DNA of 64,000 nt from Planctomycetaceae bacterium (GCA_016794985.1 JAEUIQ010000075.1:171440-235439), one strand, 5' to 3'; counted from the stretch's first letter, positions 36,290 through 45,362 are shown. The notes: generated by a model not told the origin, from the sequence alone. Numbers and translations are program-made.

Positions 36290-36390
36290 TCGCAGGTAAC
36301 CTACCGTCCGTTAGTGCATGTTGATTGCAATGATGAATTGGCACGCCTGTGATCTTAGTCAGATACCCTGGTCGCACGAATTCTCATGAA

Positions 36391-37029
36391 TCATTGGCGA
36401 TCAAGGCGACTAAAAAGTTCCGCGAGGTTGACCTGCCAGTCCGGGAGTACCGATCCTCCGTCGATGGTTTTGTCTTCTGTGTAAACCGTTGCATCTTGTG
36501 CCGAACGAAACACGGTAACCGTCCGAGTCCGGTGATCGACCATCCAAAGCAACTCAACACCGGCATGAAAGTACTCGCGACGTTTGCGAGACATTTCTGC
36601 ATAAGTGTTACCGCTGCTTAGCACTTCGATGACAAAATTAGGTACCAGATCCGGAATTGGGTCGGTAGGAATCTTCCCGGCGGGCATCCGGTCCCAAGCA
36701 ACAAACGCGACATCTGGTCCGCGAACTGTATCAGCAAACAGACGCGTCATACCGTCGGCTCCTGTTGCCACACCAATTCGATGTGCATCAAGATAGTTGT
36801 TGAGCCACTGAAGGAGCACTCCAGCTAAAAGAGATTCTGGCCAGCCCATGCTTTTCTCCACCAACGTTCCATCGACAAGCTCATAAAGTCGTCGCTCGGT
36901 GTTCCGTAGGCGAGTGACATCGTCCACCGTGGCAGATCCTGGAGCGGGTTCGCTGCGAATGCGAGAAACGGGGATATTGCCGAGATCGTGCAGCCGATCC
37001 TCCCACGTTGTTGCTAATGCGATGTTCAT
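36391..37029 (-). CDS. Uma2-family (DUF820) restriction-endonuclease-fold protein
   Basis: A 212-residue protein starting at the ATG at 37029, which has aggaacgg upstream; 16 further in-frame residues are discounted. Uma2 features: LYELVDGTLVEKSMG, GPDVAFVAWDR, PNFVIEVLSSGNTYAEMSRKR and GVELLWMVDH. The Asp in PDVA, the Glu in IEV and the following Lys fit the PD-(D/E)XK metal site. Such proteins are abundant in cyanobacteria and planctomycetes, with no clear role. It stands alone. Confidence 0.88.
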   Translation of the reverse strand: MNIALATTWEDRLHDLGNIPVSRIRSEPAPGSATVDDVTRLRNTERRLYELVDGTLVEKSMGWPESLLAGVLLQWLNNYLDAHRIGVATGADGMTRLFADTVRGPDVAFVAWDRMPAGKIPTDPIPDLVPNFVIEVLSSGNTYAEMSRKRREYFHAGVELLWMVDHRTRTVTVFRSAQDATVYTEDKTIDGGSVLPDWQVNLAELFSRLDRQ

Positions 37030-37310
37030 CTTCCGTTCCTCGAATTGTCTTTCGTTCAGCGACGATCCGTTTTTCATTTTAACATACAGTAAACGCTTTG
37101 GCCAGTTTCTTCGGGGATCGGTCAGCAGCTCGCGTTATTTGATTGTATAAATCGTAGTCCTTCCGTGATGGCACTGTAAATTTGGAAAATGGCAGCTATT
37201 TCATGGCTTTCAATCCAACCCCTTTTTTTCAAAGGAAACTGTCAACCCGATTCGCTGCCACAGGGACAGAAAACGTACAGTTTGGTTTTATTGATGATGC
37301 ACCCGTGACC

Positions 37311-37628
37311 CTAGCCAAAAATCCCGGTCGCGCGAATTTCGGCCGTCCACTTTTTAAATTCGACTTTCTTGGCCTCCGGCACTTCTCGCCAATCACAATC
37401 ATGAATGGCGCCGTACAGTGCGTATAAATACGCGGCATTGCAGCCGTGGGTGCTTAGACCCCGGGCGATTCGACCATGCAACAGTTTAATGAAGGCCGTT
37501 TCGACGCCGATGTCGATCAGCTCTTGCGCGGTAGAGATCCCAGCTGCGTGCAAGTCTGCTTCGCAAGCCGGGCCCAGATTGCGCATTTCAGAAATTCGGC
37601 GATCGTCGATGGGCTTAAGCGGGGACAT
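37311..37628 (-). CDS. TfoX C-terminal-domain protein
   Basis: A 105-residue protein consisting of a TfoX_C helical domain. ISEMRNLGPACEADLHAAGI and TAQELIDIGVETAFIKL match the helix-hairpin-like half of TfoX/Sxy. LYALYGAIHDCDWREVPEAKK is the second conserved block. The N-terminal TfoX domain is absent. TfoX/Sxy regulates competence in gamma-proteobacteria, but stand-alone C-domain proteins have unknown roles. It is a single gene. Confidence 0.82.
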   Translation of the reverse strand: MSPLKPIDDRRISEMRNLGPACEADLHAAGISTAQELIDIGVETAFIKLLHGRIARGLSTHGCNAAYLYALYGAIHDCDWREVPEAKKVEFKKWTAEIRATGIFG

Positions 37629-37813
37629 CGAACCGTGATCCAGGTAGATTTGGCGGAGTGAAATCCGGCGGCTGAAAACGAGGCGAGTGCGACTCGGACA
37701 TTACCGGCCAATAAAGTCTAACATAACCTTTTCTTTGTGAGGTGAACCGCGGGCCGTTGTGTTAAAATATTGTCCGCAACAATCGGCCAGCTCTGAAGTA
37801 AAAGGACGAGAAA

Positions 37814-39997
37814 ATGAATGGGATGTGTGCGGCAAGGTTGATCATGGTTGTGTTAGTCCTGGGCCTCGGATGTTGGGTAAATGAACATGCATTTGCGTTG
37901 CAAGAGACCCCTGCCAACGAAACGAAGAACTTGGAGGGCAATTTATTGCAGTTGCAAAAATACTTTCAAGTGGAAACGCGACGAATGGCGGATCGCTGTT
38001 TGTCCGACGTGCAGTCGGCCGAAGACTGGCTGACGCGTCGATCGGAATATCGGCGGCAATTGGCCGAGATGTTGGGGCTGGATCCAATGCCGCCTCGAAC
38101 GGCATTGCGCCCCGTCGTGACTGGTGAAGTGGCCGCCGAAGGCGTGATCGTCGAGCGATTACATTTTCAATCGTTGCCGGGGCTCTATGTGACCTGCAAT
38201 TTCTACCGGCCCGCCGAGGTAAAGGAACCATTGCCAGCAATCTTGTATCTATGTGGTCACGCCCGCGTTGCCGAGAATGGCATAAGTTATGGCAACAAAA
38301 CTGCTTATCACCATCATGGAGTCTGGTTCGCCCGACACGGTTACGTCTGTCTGATGTTGGACACGATTCAATTGGGCGAGATCGAAGGTGTGCATCACGG
38401 GACTTACAACTTAAATCAATGGTGGTGGAACAGCCGGGGCTATACGCCGGCGGGTGTCGAAGCTTGGAATGGAATCCGAGCCCTAGATTATTTGGAACAA
38501 CGACCAGAAGTTGATGCCAAAAGAATTGGCGTCACAGGTCGATCGGGCGGCGGTGCTTATTCGTGGTGGGTCGCAGCGTTGGACGAACGAGTCGCAGCAG
38601 CCGTGCCGGTCGCCGGGATTACCAGTTTGCAGAATCACGTCGTGGATGGCTGTGTCGAAGGGCATTGTGACTGCATGTATCCTGTGAACACGTATCGATG
38701 GGACTTTGCCCAAGTGGCGGCCTTGATTGCCCCTCGACCTTTGCTAATCGCCAATTCGGACAACGATCCGATCTTCCCTTTGGAAGGTGTCGTGGAAGTC
38801 CACCAAAAGACGAGAAAGATCTACCGCTTGTTGGGTGCCGATTCGAATCTTGGACTGAATATTACTCCGGGTCCGCACACGGACACACAAGAGTTACAAG
38901 TTCCAGCATTTCGCTGGTTTGATCAACATCTAAAGAAAGTAGAACGCCCAATCGAAATGGCGGCATTGCCGCTCTTCGAACCGCAGCAACTGCGAGTGTT
39001 TTCTGAGTTGCCGTCGGACGAACGTGTGACAACAGTCGCGGAGTTTTTTGTAGCTCCGTGTTCCGATACACCGCTTCCCGTAGTAGGTGTGCCAGGGTCC
39101 GACGAATCGGTGTCGGAGGTCGATGCGGACTGGCTCTCGCTTGCCCGAGTTGCAACGATCGTTCAGCAACAATTGCAACAGAAAGTTTTCGCGGGATGGC
39201 CGAACGCCGATCAAGTGCCAACCTTGAATCCCAAGCACCTGCGTGATGTTCGGCATGATGGTGTGAGATTTCAACAATTCGAATTCACCTCCCAGGCTGA
39301 AGTCATCTTGCCGCTCTATGTCTGGGATTTTGGTACCCATCAGAACGAAAAAGCAAGTGATGCACTGCTAGAGATCGGTGATGAGAACCAACTCGGATTG
39401 CTAGAAGCGTGGACGAGGTTGGCGGCCGATGGATCCGTCGCAGCACTTTCGCAAGCTCAACGCCAATTGCTCGAGGAACACATCCAACGAATGCGACAAC
39501 AATCGTATCGGTTTCATGTCTGGATTGTTCCGCGTGGGATTGGTCCGGCTGCATGGACCTTGGATCTGAACAAACTGACGCAGATTCGACGCCGCTTCAT
39601 GCTTTTGGGGCAGACGCTGGCAGGCATGCAAGTTTGGGATGTGCGACAAGCATTGGCCACGTTTTCTAGTATTCAATCGGATGTCAAGCTGACGGTCCAA
39701 GCTAAAACGACGATGAGTACGGTTGTCTCACTGGCTGCCTTGGGTAGAGACGAGGTTCACGAGTTGATTCTTGTCGATCCGCCGGCAAATCATCGCGAGG
39801 CGGAAGATATCTTGAATCTGGCTCGCGTCGTGGAACCGCGACAGCTGGCCGGTCTCCTGTTGTCACAAGGAACGAATGTCACCATCTCGATCGCCCCAGA
39901 CCGATCGCGGCCTTGGTTCGAGGTTGCCGAGGCGACCGACCGACTCCGTCTGACGCGAGACCAAGATGTCGGTAAAATGAAAGTGCAGTTGCGCTAG
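37814..39997 (+). CDS. Secreted acetylxylan-esterase-like alpha/beta hydrolase
   Basis: A 727-residue protein with a signal peptide (about residues 8-29). An alpha/beta-hydrolase domain of the acetyl xylan esterase/prolyl oligopeptidase type spans about 90-380. The catalytic triad is visible: Ser244 in GVTGRSGGGAYS, Asp318 in NSDNDPIFP and His355 in GPHTDTQ. The His-rich YHHHGVWFARHGY is typical of planctomycete homologues. The C-terminal 340 residues form a second, less conserved alpha/beta domain of unknown activity. It precedes the GH32-like gene by 112 bp, suggesting joint action on a polysaccharide. Confidence 0.8.
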   Translation: MNGMCAARLIMVVLVLGLGCWVNEHAFALQETPANETKNLEGNLLQLQKYFQVETRRMADRCLSDVQSAEDWLTRRSEYRRQLAEMLGLDPMPPRTALRPVVTGEVAAEGVIVERLHFQSLPGLYVTCNFYRPAEVKEPLPAILYLCGHARVAENGISYGNKTAYHHHGVWFARHGYVCLMLDTIQLGEIEGVHHGTYNLNQWWWNSRGYTPAGVEAWNGIRALDYLEQRPEVDAKRIGVTGRSGGGAYSWWVAALDERVAAAVPVAGITSLQNHVVDGCVEGHCDCMYPVNTYRWDFAQVAALIAPRPLLIANSDNDPIFPLEGVVEVHQKTRKIYRLLGADSNLGLNITPGPHTDTQELQVPAFRWFDQHLKKVERPIEMAALPLFEPQQLRVFSELPSDERVTTVAEFFVAPCSDTPLPVVGVPGSDESVSEVDADWLSLARVATIVQQQLQQKVFAGWPNADQVPTLNPKHLRDVRHDGVRFQQFEFTSQAEVILPLYVWDFGTHQNEKASDALLEIGDENQLGLLEAWTRLAADGSVAALSQAQRQLLEEHIQRMRQQSYRFHVWIVPRGIGPAAWTLDLNKLTQIRRRFMLLGQTLAGMQVWDVRQALATFSSIQSDVKLTVQAKTTMSTVVSLAALGRDEVHELILVDPPANHREAEDILNLARVVEPRQLAGLLLSQGTNVTISIAPDRSRPWFEVAEATDRLRLTRDQDVGKMKVQLR

Positions 39998-40109
39998 CCC
40001 GCTGATTTTTATCGTTGCTTCGCGGTGCTGAATGCCCGGTGGCGAGAGCGTCGAGCCATAATGGATGATCCAATCGTCCCGTGTTCTCAACAAGTAGAAT
40101 GGACAGAGT

Positions 40110-41678
40110 ATGAAGAGCGTTTATCAGGGATTCGTTTGGGGCTGCGGGTGGTTAGTTGCCTTAAGTCTAGCTGCTATGTCCGTTGCCGAAGAACCAACGC
40201 CGACGGTTTTGGCCAAGTCCGATATCAATGAGCCATTGCAGTATCATTTGATGCACCCAGGCGCTGACAGTTTGCCTGGGGATCCCAATGCCGCATTCTT
40301 TTTGGATGGGCAGTATCATCTGCACTACATATTGCGACACGACTGGCAAGGACGCCAGTCGTTTTCGTTTGTACACGTGACGAGTCCCGATATGGTTCAT
40401 TGGACTTGGCAACCAACCAAGTTACAGCCGCACTTTACTGGACACGGCATGTTCAGTGGCACAGGGTTTTTGACCAAGGAAAACCGTCCGGCGGTGATTT
40501 ATCATGGCGAGAGTTCTGGTCGAAATCAGATCGCAATTGCCAAGAACAACCAGCTTTCCGAGTGGGAGAAACCCTACCCGGTAGAGGTGCTGGATGTCGA
40601 AGGTCGGCCGGCGAATATGAATCATTGGGATCCTGATTGTTTTCAGATAGGTGACACGTATTATGCGATATCCGGTGGACCGAACCCACCACTTTTCAAG
40701 TCCAATGACTTGAAGACCTGGACCCTGGTCGGCGACTTCATGGCTCACGAAATGCCGGATGTGACCATTGGTGAAGATGTCTCGTGTCCGAACTTTTTTC
40801 GCTTGGGAAACAAGTGGATGTTGCTGTGCATTAGTCACCCGTTGGGGTGCCGCTACTATCTGGGCGATTGGGATACCGAACGACAACAGTTTGTTCCTGA
40901 AGTTCACCGTCGGATGAATTGGAAGAGGGACGAGCAGGTGGTCTGGGGGTTGTTTCAGCGGACGGATTACTTCGCACCGGAAAGTGTTTTAACCGCTGAT
41001 GGTCGTCGAGTGATGTGGGCGTGGCTAACGACGGCGGGACCACAAGGCGAGTTATTGCACAAGACAGTCCAAGCTCTGCCGCGCGAATTAAGCCTTCATG
41101 ATGATGGGTCGTTGCGGATGGCTCCGATTCGCGAGTTGGAAGCGTTGCGTGGGACGCCTACCGTAGTGGAAGAGCTTGTTTTGGAACATCCATTGACGGG
41201 ACATGTTGGCCACGTGCCGCCCAATCAGCGCCCGCTTTTGCAAGCGATTGGAACGATGCCCAGCGATGCATGTGAGTTAAGAGTGACGGTGGCTCGGAGC
41301 GAAGCGTTGCGGAAACTGTTTGGTTTAGTATTGTTTGCGGACGACCAAGGGAATGGGTTGCCGATCATGTTTCGACCGGAGACCGGGACGATTCGTTTGG
41401 GGTCGACCGAAGCACCGTTTTCGATGGCTGATTTGCCGGGCGAGTCGGATGTTGAATTGCGTGTGTTTGTTGACCGTTACTTAGTGGAAGTCTTTGTGAA
41501 TAACCGTCAAGCGTTGGTGGCTGCCTTCCCGAATTACGGTCATCGACGTGAAGTCAATGCATTTACGGTGGGAGCACCCACCAAGATCAGACGCCTCGAA
41601 ATTTGGCCATTGGAGCCAGCAAATCAAGGCTTTCTGGAAGCCCAAAAAGACCGCCCCTGGCTGCCTCGGACGGAGTGA
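40110..41678 (+). CDS. Secreted GH32-like glycoside hydrolase
   Basis: A 522-residue protein with a signal peptide (LVALSLAAMSVAEE). It has a five-bladed propeller domain with LPGDPNAAF (nucleophile Asp58, the WMNDPNG position of GH32), FSGTG (115-119), WDPD (Asp174 as transition-state stabiliser) and GEDVSCPNFF (Glu222 as acid/base, in place of ECP). The C-terminal beta-sandwich includes VFVDRYLVEVFVNNRQ, the normal GH32 module. The motifs are shifted from classical invertases, so the substrate may not be a plain fructan. It follows the esterase-like gene. Confidence 0.85.
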   Translation: MKSVYQGFVWGCGWLVALSLAAMSVAEEPTPTVLAKSDINEPLQYHLMHPGADSLPGDPNAAFFLDGQYHLHYILRHDWQGRQSFSFVHVTSPDMVHWTWQPTKLQPHFTGHGMFSGTGFLTKENRPAVIYHGESSGRNQIAIAKNNQLSEWEKPYPVEVLDVEGRPANMNHWDPDCFQIGDTYYAISGGPNPPLFKSNDLKTWTLVGDFMAHEMPDVTIGEDVSCPNFFRLGNKWMLLCISHPLGCRYYLGDWDTERQQFVPEVHRRMNWKRDEQVVWGLFQRTDYFAPESVLTADGRRVMWAWLTTAGPQGELLHKTVQALPRELSLHDDGSLRMAPIRELEALRGTPTVVEELVLEHPLTGHVGHVPPNQRPLLQAIGTMPSDACELRVTVARSEALRKLFGLVLFADDQGNGLPIMFRPETGTIRLGSTEAPFSMADLPGESDVELRVFVDRYLVEVFVNNRQALVAAFPNYGHRREVNAFTVGAPTKIRRLEIWPLEPANQGFLEAQKDRPWLPRTE

Positions 41679-41681
41679 CCC

Positions 41682-41754
41682 GATGGTCATCCCGTGTTGT
41701 GGTGAAAGATTGAAATCTCGAATCATGTGCGTTTATCGAGATAGGATGACCGTC
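41682..41754. terminator. Long inverted repeat between convergent genes
   Basis: gatggtcatcc and ggatgaccgtc pair over 11 positions (one G-U), enclosing a second 6-bp stem tctcga/tcgaga. It lies between the GH32-like stop at 41678 and the convergent TauE stop at 41771. No T-run is present. Confidence 0.4.
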
Positions 41755-41770
41755 AAAAGAAATTGGACAT

Positions 41771-42529
41771 CTATCGCAGGTAAGGACTAAACACGGCGAC
41801 GAGTCCCAGGAGAATTAGTAGGGCCAGCGTGAAATACCGTAGTCGTATGCGGCCCAGTTTGGTTCCAAGCTTCAATCCGAACCAAGTGACAACCAAGAGC
41901 CAGGGAACCAGAACGACGGTCGTCAGCATGGGCGGGAAGATGCGATTGCCAAACACGAGATAAAGAGTCAAGTAAGCCGGAACCAAGCTGATCAAGTACA
42001 TGCTGAACAAGAAGCCGCGACTGCGTTTGGTGCTCCAATCGTGGGCTTGAACCCAGAAGACCATTAGGGGTCCTCCCATGCCAATCAGGCCTTGCATGAC
42101 ACCCGAAAAGAAGAACGCGGGGATGGAGTAAGCTTGCGAAACAGACGCTCGCGGGGTTGGTCGCAAGATCAGCATCGCCACAGCGATGGCCACGACCCCC
42201 GCCCCGACGCCTTGGTGAATGGCTTCGCGCGGCAAGGCTTCGGCTTGGTACAATATCAAGGCCCCGATCGGCAGTCCTGTGAGGCGTAAGATCGCGGGGA
42301 ATAGCAAGTCTCGCCAGTGAATTTCTTGGCGAAACGACCAAACTCCAAACAGATTTTGCGGAGTGGTCGAAACTAAAATGGCGGCTTGAGCCTCCGGCAC
42401 GGCAAACGCCCCACTGAGTAGCAGGACCGGCACGGCCAACAACCCTGCCGCGAACCCGGAGGATGCTTGGATCAAAATTCCAATCGACAAGACGACAGCG
42501 AGTATGGTGAACGAAGTGAAATCTAACAA
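41771..42529 (-). CDS. TauE/SafE-family (TSUP) anion exporter
   Basis: A 252-residue polytopic protein with about eight hydrophobic segments. The N-terminus has the TauE/SafE repeat pattern (LIQASSGFAAGLLAVPVLLL), and the second repeat contains FFFSGVMQGLIGMGGPLMVFW. Such proteins are proposed to move sulfite, sulfoacetate or other organic anions. No sulfonate gene is adjacent, so the substrate is open. It is convergent with the GH32-like gene. Confidence 0.88.
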   Translation of the reverse strand: MLDFTSFTILAVVLSIGILIQASSGFAAGLLAVPVLLLSGAFAVPEAQAAILVSTTPQNLFGVWSFRQEIHWRDLLFPAILRLTGLPIGALILYQAEALPREAIHQGVGAGVVAIAVAMLILRPTPRASVSQAYSIPAFFFSGVMQGLIGMGGPLMVFWVQAHDWSTKRSRGFLFSMYLISLVPAYLTLYLVFGNRIFPPMLTTVVLVPWLLVVTWFGLKLGTKLGRIRLRYFTLALLILLGLVAVFSPYLR

Positions 42530-42842
42530 ACGGCGACCATCCAGGTTTCATTCTATTTGGGTTACTTTGGGGCGGGTAACCCCTGTCTGAGAAGTTGACA
42601 TCCTAAGTTTGCCGCGCGACCCCGACAAGGCGAATTCGCGACTTGAAAGACTTTGTACGAACGATTCTCGACGGTCGGACAAGTTTTTGGATACGGACTT
42701 GGCTGTTTTTATCAATTTCTGGAAAAATCGGGTTCGGTCTGGTTTCTTTCTCCGTCGCGTCGCAAGTAAACTGATGGGGGAAATTGGGTTCACCGGTTTT
42801 GCGGTTGCGTTCGTCCACTTCGATTCTCGCTCCATTTTGACA

Positions 42843-44237
42843 ATGACTTGGCTTGGTATTCCTTCAGCTCACCGGACGATTCTGAACACGATCTTGATCG
42901 TGTTGGCGATGGCTGTATTCGGTGGCAAGTGCACCGGACAAATTGCCAACACCTTCTACAAGAGCTTTTCGCTCAATAACTCTGGGAATTTTTCGCAATC
43001 AACCCCGAACAGTTTGCACGACGTTCTACTGACGTCGACGAACAATGGCTTGGGATTGATCGGCGAGAACGTCTTCATGCGTTCGGTCGTGGTACAAAAT
43101 GGTGGTCACTACGCCATTTCCAACATGAGTTCAAATAGTAGTCGTGCGATCACTCTGGGGAATGTAACGCCCTTCAACAACTTGCATACTGGCGGCCTTA
43201 ACGATGTAATTGCACTTTCAGGTAATTCCAGCTTAAGCATCATCGGAGCCAACACGGTTGGAGGCGGTCCGCTTTCTGCAGCGCTCGGCAGTCACGGAAA
43301 CTTCTTGGTGCAAGCCGGTTCGACATTGTCGATCAGTTCGGTAATCAGTGGCGTCAATCTTGGATTCAACAAGACGGGAGCTGGCTTGATGACGTTGTCT
43401 GGTAGCAATACCTATTCAGGCGCGACCAATATCAACGGGGGGACCTTGGCGATTACGAACAACTTGGCACTTGGCTCGCTTGGCACAATCGGTTTTGGTG
43501 GGGGGACCTTGCGTTACAGCGGAGCGAATGTTGACCTTTCGAATCGGTTCAGTGTTGATTCGAATCAACACATTTCAATCGACACCAATGGCCATGACAT
43601 AACGTTTGCCAGCAATCTTATCAGCGTTGGAGGATCTTTGGCTAAGTCCGGGGCGGGAAAATTGGTCTTGAGTGGGACGAACACCTATTCAGGAACGACA
43701 ACCATCAACAGCGGAGTTCTGATCGTAAATGGAACTCAGACGGGTGGCGAATACTTTATCAATAGCAGCGGGACATTGGCAGGGAATGGAATCATTAAAG
43801 CGACGGTCCATGTGGGCGTTGGTGGCGCGCTCGCCTCGGGAGATGGTCTCGGTACACTGGAGATTGGTGGCAACTTGTCTTTTGTGTCCGGTTCTACTTT
43901 GGCAGTTGAAATCAACTCGAGCACGTTGCAATCGGATCTAACAAGAGTTGCTGGATCATTGGCGTTGAATAACGCCGCGTTGCAGTTGACGGACTTTGCC
44001 AACGTCTTGATACCGCTAGGGACTGAAGTCACGATTGCAACGTTCAATTCGATTAACGGCGAGTTTCAGGGCTTGGGAGAAGGGGCTAGGTTTTTTAACG
44101 GTCAAAATGAATGGAAGATTTCATACGGTATTGTCTCAGCGGGAAAAATCACGCTAACGGCAGTCCCGGAACCGACTAGCCTGCTATTCGTTTGCTCTGC
44201 TCTATGTCTGAGTTCCACGCGGCGTCAAAGACGTTGA
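42843..44237 (+). CDS. PEP-CTERM autotransporter-type beta-strand-repeat protein
   Basis: The ATG at 42843 gives a 464-residue protein with a signal peptide (TILNTILIVLAMAVFGG); 78 more in-frame residues upstream have no signal character. Two clear autotransporter-associated beta-strand repeats are present (TLSGSNTYSGATNINGGTL and LSGTNTYSGTTTINSGVL). The protein ends with VPEPTS, a hydrophobic helix and RRQRR, the exosortase sorting signal. It is a surface protein of unknown function, the second PEP-CTERM protein in the window. Confidence 0.88.
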   Translation: MTWLGIPSAHRTILNTILIVLAMAVFGGKCTGQIANTFYKSFSLNNSGNFSQSTPNSLHDVLLTSTNNGLGLIGENVFMRSVVVQNGGHYAISNMSSNSSRAITLGNVTPFNNLHTGGLNDVIALSGNSSLSIIGANTVGGGPLSAALGSHGNFLVQAGSTLSISSVISGVNLGFNKTGAGLMTLSGSNTYSGATNINGGTLAITNNLALGSLGTIGFGGGTLRYSGANVDLSNRFSVDSNQHISIDTNGHDITFASNLISVGGSLAKSGAGKLVLSGTNTYSGTTTINSGVLIVNGTQTGGEYFINSSGTLAGNGIIKATVHVGVGGALASGDGLGTLEIGGNLSFVSGSTLAVEINSSTLQSDLTRVAGSLALNNAALQLTDFANVLIPLGTEVTIATFNSINGEFQGLGEGARFFNGQNEWKISYGIVSAGKITLTAVPEPTSLLFVCSALCLSSTRRQRR

Positions 44238-44289
44238 AGCGGATGAAGCTGGGACCCGTTTTCTCGATTCATCGGTGAGCTTGCGAGAA

Positions 44290-44362
44290 TGTCCATGTCA
44301 GGAATCGAACCTGATCTTCGACCTTCGCAGGGTCGCGTGCGGATCCACTACACTTCACGGAC
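44290..44362 (-). tRNA. tRNA-Arg(GCG), atypical
   Basis: Acceptor GTCCGTG/CATGGAC, anticodon stem CGACC/GGTCG with loop CTGCGAA (anticodon GCG), T-arm TCAGG-TTCGATT-CCTGA, discriminator A, no encoded CCA. Position 8 is A instead of the near-universal U. Bacteria normally decode CGN with an ACG anticodon, so GCG is unusual. Confidence 0.7.
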
Positions 44363-44413
44363 GGAAAAAGACCAGAAGGTTTCGGTCTTGCCACTTCACA
44401 TTTCACACTTCCA

Positions 44414-44485
44414 TAGTGCGGGAGGGATTCGAACCCCCAAACACTTGTTCCTAAGACAAGTCGCTCGCCGTTGGCGTACCGCACC
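44414..44485 (-). tRNA. tRNA with Leu(UAG) anticodon, lacking a long variable arm
   Basis: Acceptor GGTGCGG/CCGCACT, anticodon stem CTTGT/ACAAG with loop CTTAGGA (anticodon UAG, reading CUA), T-arm GGGGG-TTCGAAT-CCCTC, A73. The variable region is only 5 nt, although tRNA-Leu is normally class II with a long arm. Confidence 0.7.
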
Positions 44486-44490
44486 TCAAG

Positions 44491-44564
44491 GGTGACTGAT
44501 CGGAATCGAACCGATATGGACTTGGGTCACATCCAAGTTCCTGGACCAATACAGGACAGCCACC
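44491..44564 (-). tRNA. tRNA-His(GUG)
   Basis: Anticodon loop ATGTGAC on stem CTTGG/CCAAG gives GUG. An extra 5' G can pair with C73, the tRNA-His identity pair. T-arm ATCGG-TTCGATT-CCGAT. The D-arm (CCTG/CAGG) is slightly displaced from the usual spacing. Confidence 0.75.
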
Positions 44565-44593
44565 ATCTCGTTTGGGTTTACCTTCTTCAGTAG

Positions 44594-44665
44594 CTCCGGC
44601 AGTAGGAATCGAACCTACAGTCGCGTCCTTAACAGGGACGTGCCTTACCATTTGGCTACACCGGA
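44594..44665 (-). tRNA. tRNA-Asn(GUU)
   Basis: Canonical cloverleaf: acceptor TCCGGTG/TGCCGGA, U8-A9, D-stem GCC/GGC, anticodon stem CGTCC/GGACG with loop CTGTTAA (GUU), T-arm GTAGG-TTCGATT-CCTAC, discriminator G. No CCA is encoded. Confidence 0.85.
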
Positions 44666-44689
44666 GTGTGTTGTGTTTCTTGTGCTCAG

Positions 44690-44760
44690 AGCACCGAGTG
44701 AGAATCGAACTCACGCAGCCGCTTTACGAAAGCGGTGTCATGCCACTAGACCATCAGTGC
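44690..44760 (-). tRNA. tRNA-Thr(CGU)
   Basis: Acceptor GCACTGA/TCGGTGC, U8, D-stem GTC/GAC, anticodon stem CCGCT/AGCGG with loop TTCGTAA (CGU), T-arm GTGAG-TTCGATT-CTCAC. The discriminator reads U. No CCA is encoded. Confidence 0.82.
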
Positions 44761-44785
44761 CTTGAACCAAGTTGTTGATCAACAA

Positions 44786-44857
44786 TGAGGCCGGAGGGAT
44801 TCGAACCCACGCTCTACGGATTAAAAGTCCGCTGTGCGACCGCTACACCACAACCTC
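44786..44857 (-). tRNA. tRNA-Lys(UUU)
   Basis: Acceptor GAGGTTG/CGGCCTC, U8, anticodon stem GCGGA/TCCGT with loop CTTTTAA (UUU), T-loop TTCGAAT with one T-stem mismatch, discriminator A. Confidence 0.8.
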
Positions 44858-44931
44858 GGAAAGTGATTGTGATGTGACGTTTTATGCGGGTGAGTGTGGT
44901 GGCCATTGTTGTTCTCCTGGTTTGTTCAAAG

Positions 44932-45003
44932 TGGTAGACCTGAGAATCGAACTCAGCGCGACTCGGTTATCAGCCGGGTATGGGCAACCAGCCCGCGACT
45001 ACC
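44932..45003 (-). tRNA. tRNA-Ile(GAU)-like, degenerate
   Basis: Anticodon loop CTGATAA (GAU) on a stem with one C-A mismatch. The acceptor has a T-T mismatch, position 8 is G, and the D-loop is only 5 nt (GGGC-TGGTT-GCCC). The T-arm CTGAG-TTCGATT-CTCAG is perfect. It may be inactive. Confidence 0.6.
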
Positions 45004-45032
45004 ATCAAGTATTCGCTACGTCGTTCGTCCAG

Positions 45033-45105
45033 TCGGGCACCTCGGAGTCGAACCGAGAGCCTCCTGCTCCCAAAGCAGGCGTGCTACCATCTGCACCTTT
45101 GCCCG
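45033..45105 (-). tRNA. tRNA-Pro(UGG), atypical
   Basis: Anticodon stem CCTGC/GCAGG with loop TTTGGGA (UGG), D-stem GTGC/GCAC, T-arm CTCGG-TTCGACT-CCGAG, A73. Position 8 is A and the last acceptor pair is A-G. Confidence 0.72.
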
Positions 45106-45139
45106 AATCGTTTCCTCATTGCATTATTGCAATGACGAG

Positions 45140-45207
45140 TGGACCAGCTGGGAATCGAACCCAGTAGCCTTGATTGCAAATCAAAGCGCCGACCCATCGG
45201 CAAGCCC
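45140..45207 (-). tRNA. tRNA-Ala(UGC)-like, shortened
   Basis: Anticodon loop TTTGCAA (UGC), T-arm CTGGG-TTCGATT-CCCAG. The acceptor pairs only weakly (GGGCTTG/CTGGTCC, with wobbles and one mismatch). The D-stem CCG/CGG follows the acceptor directly, so positions 8-9 are missing; the length is only 68 nt. Confidence 0.55.
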
Positions 45208-45245
45208 AGGTGGGTGATTGATCGAGCGAAGGCCTCGATTGCAAG

Positions 45246-45317
45246 TGGACTGGGAGGTGCTCGAACCCTCGTCTACGGTTCTTCAGACCGCTGCTAAACC
45301 GTCTCAGCTACCAGTCC
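45246..45317 (-). tRNA. tRNA-Phe(GAA)
   Basis: Acceptor GGACTGG/CCAGTCC, U8-A9, D-stem GCTG/CAGC, anticodon stem GCGGT/ACCGT with loop CTGAAGA (GAA), T-loop TTCGAGC with one stem mismatch, A73. It is the first gene of the array in the direction of transcription. Confidence 0.8.
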
Positions 45318-45362
45318 CCAAAGTTCGTGATCCGAAAGCAAAATGCCTAACGATAATGCCCG

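Noticed and set aside
44414..44485. Amber suppressor tRNA
   Set aside because: The anticodon reads UAG 5' to 3', which decodes CUA (Leu); an amber suppressor would need CUA.
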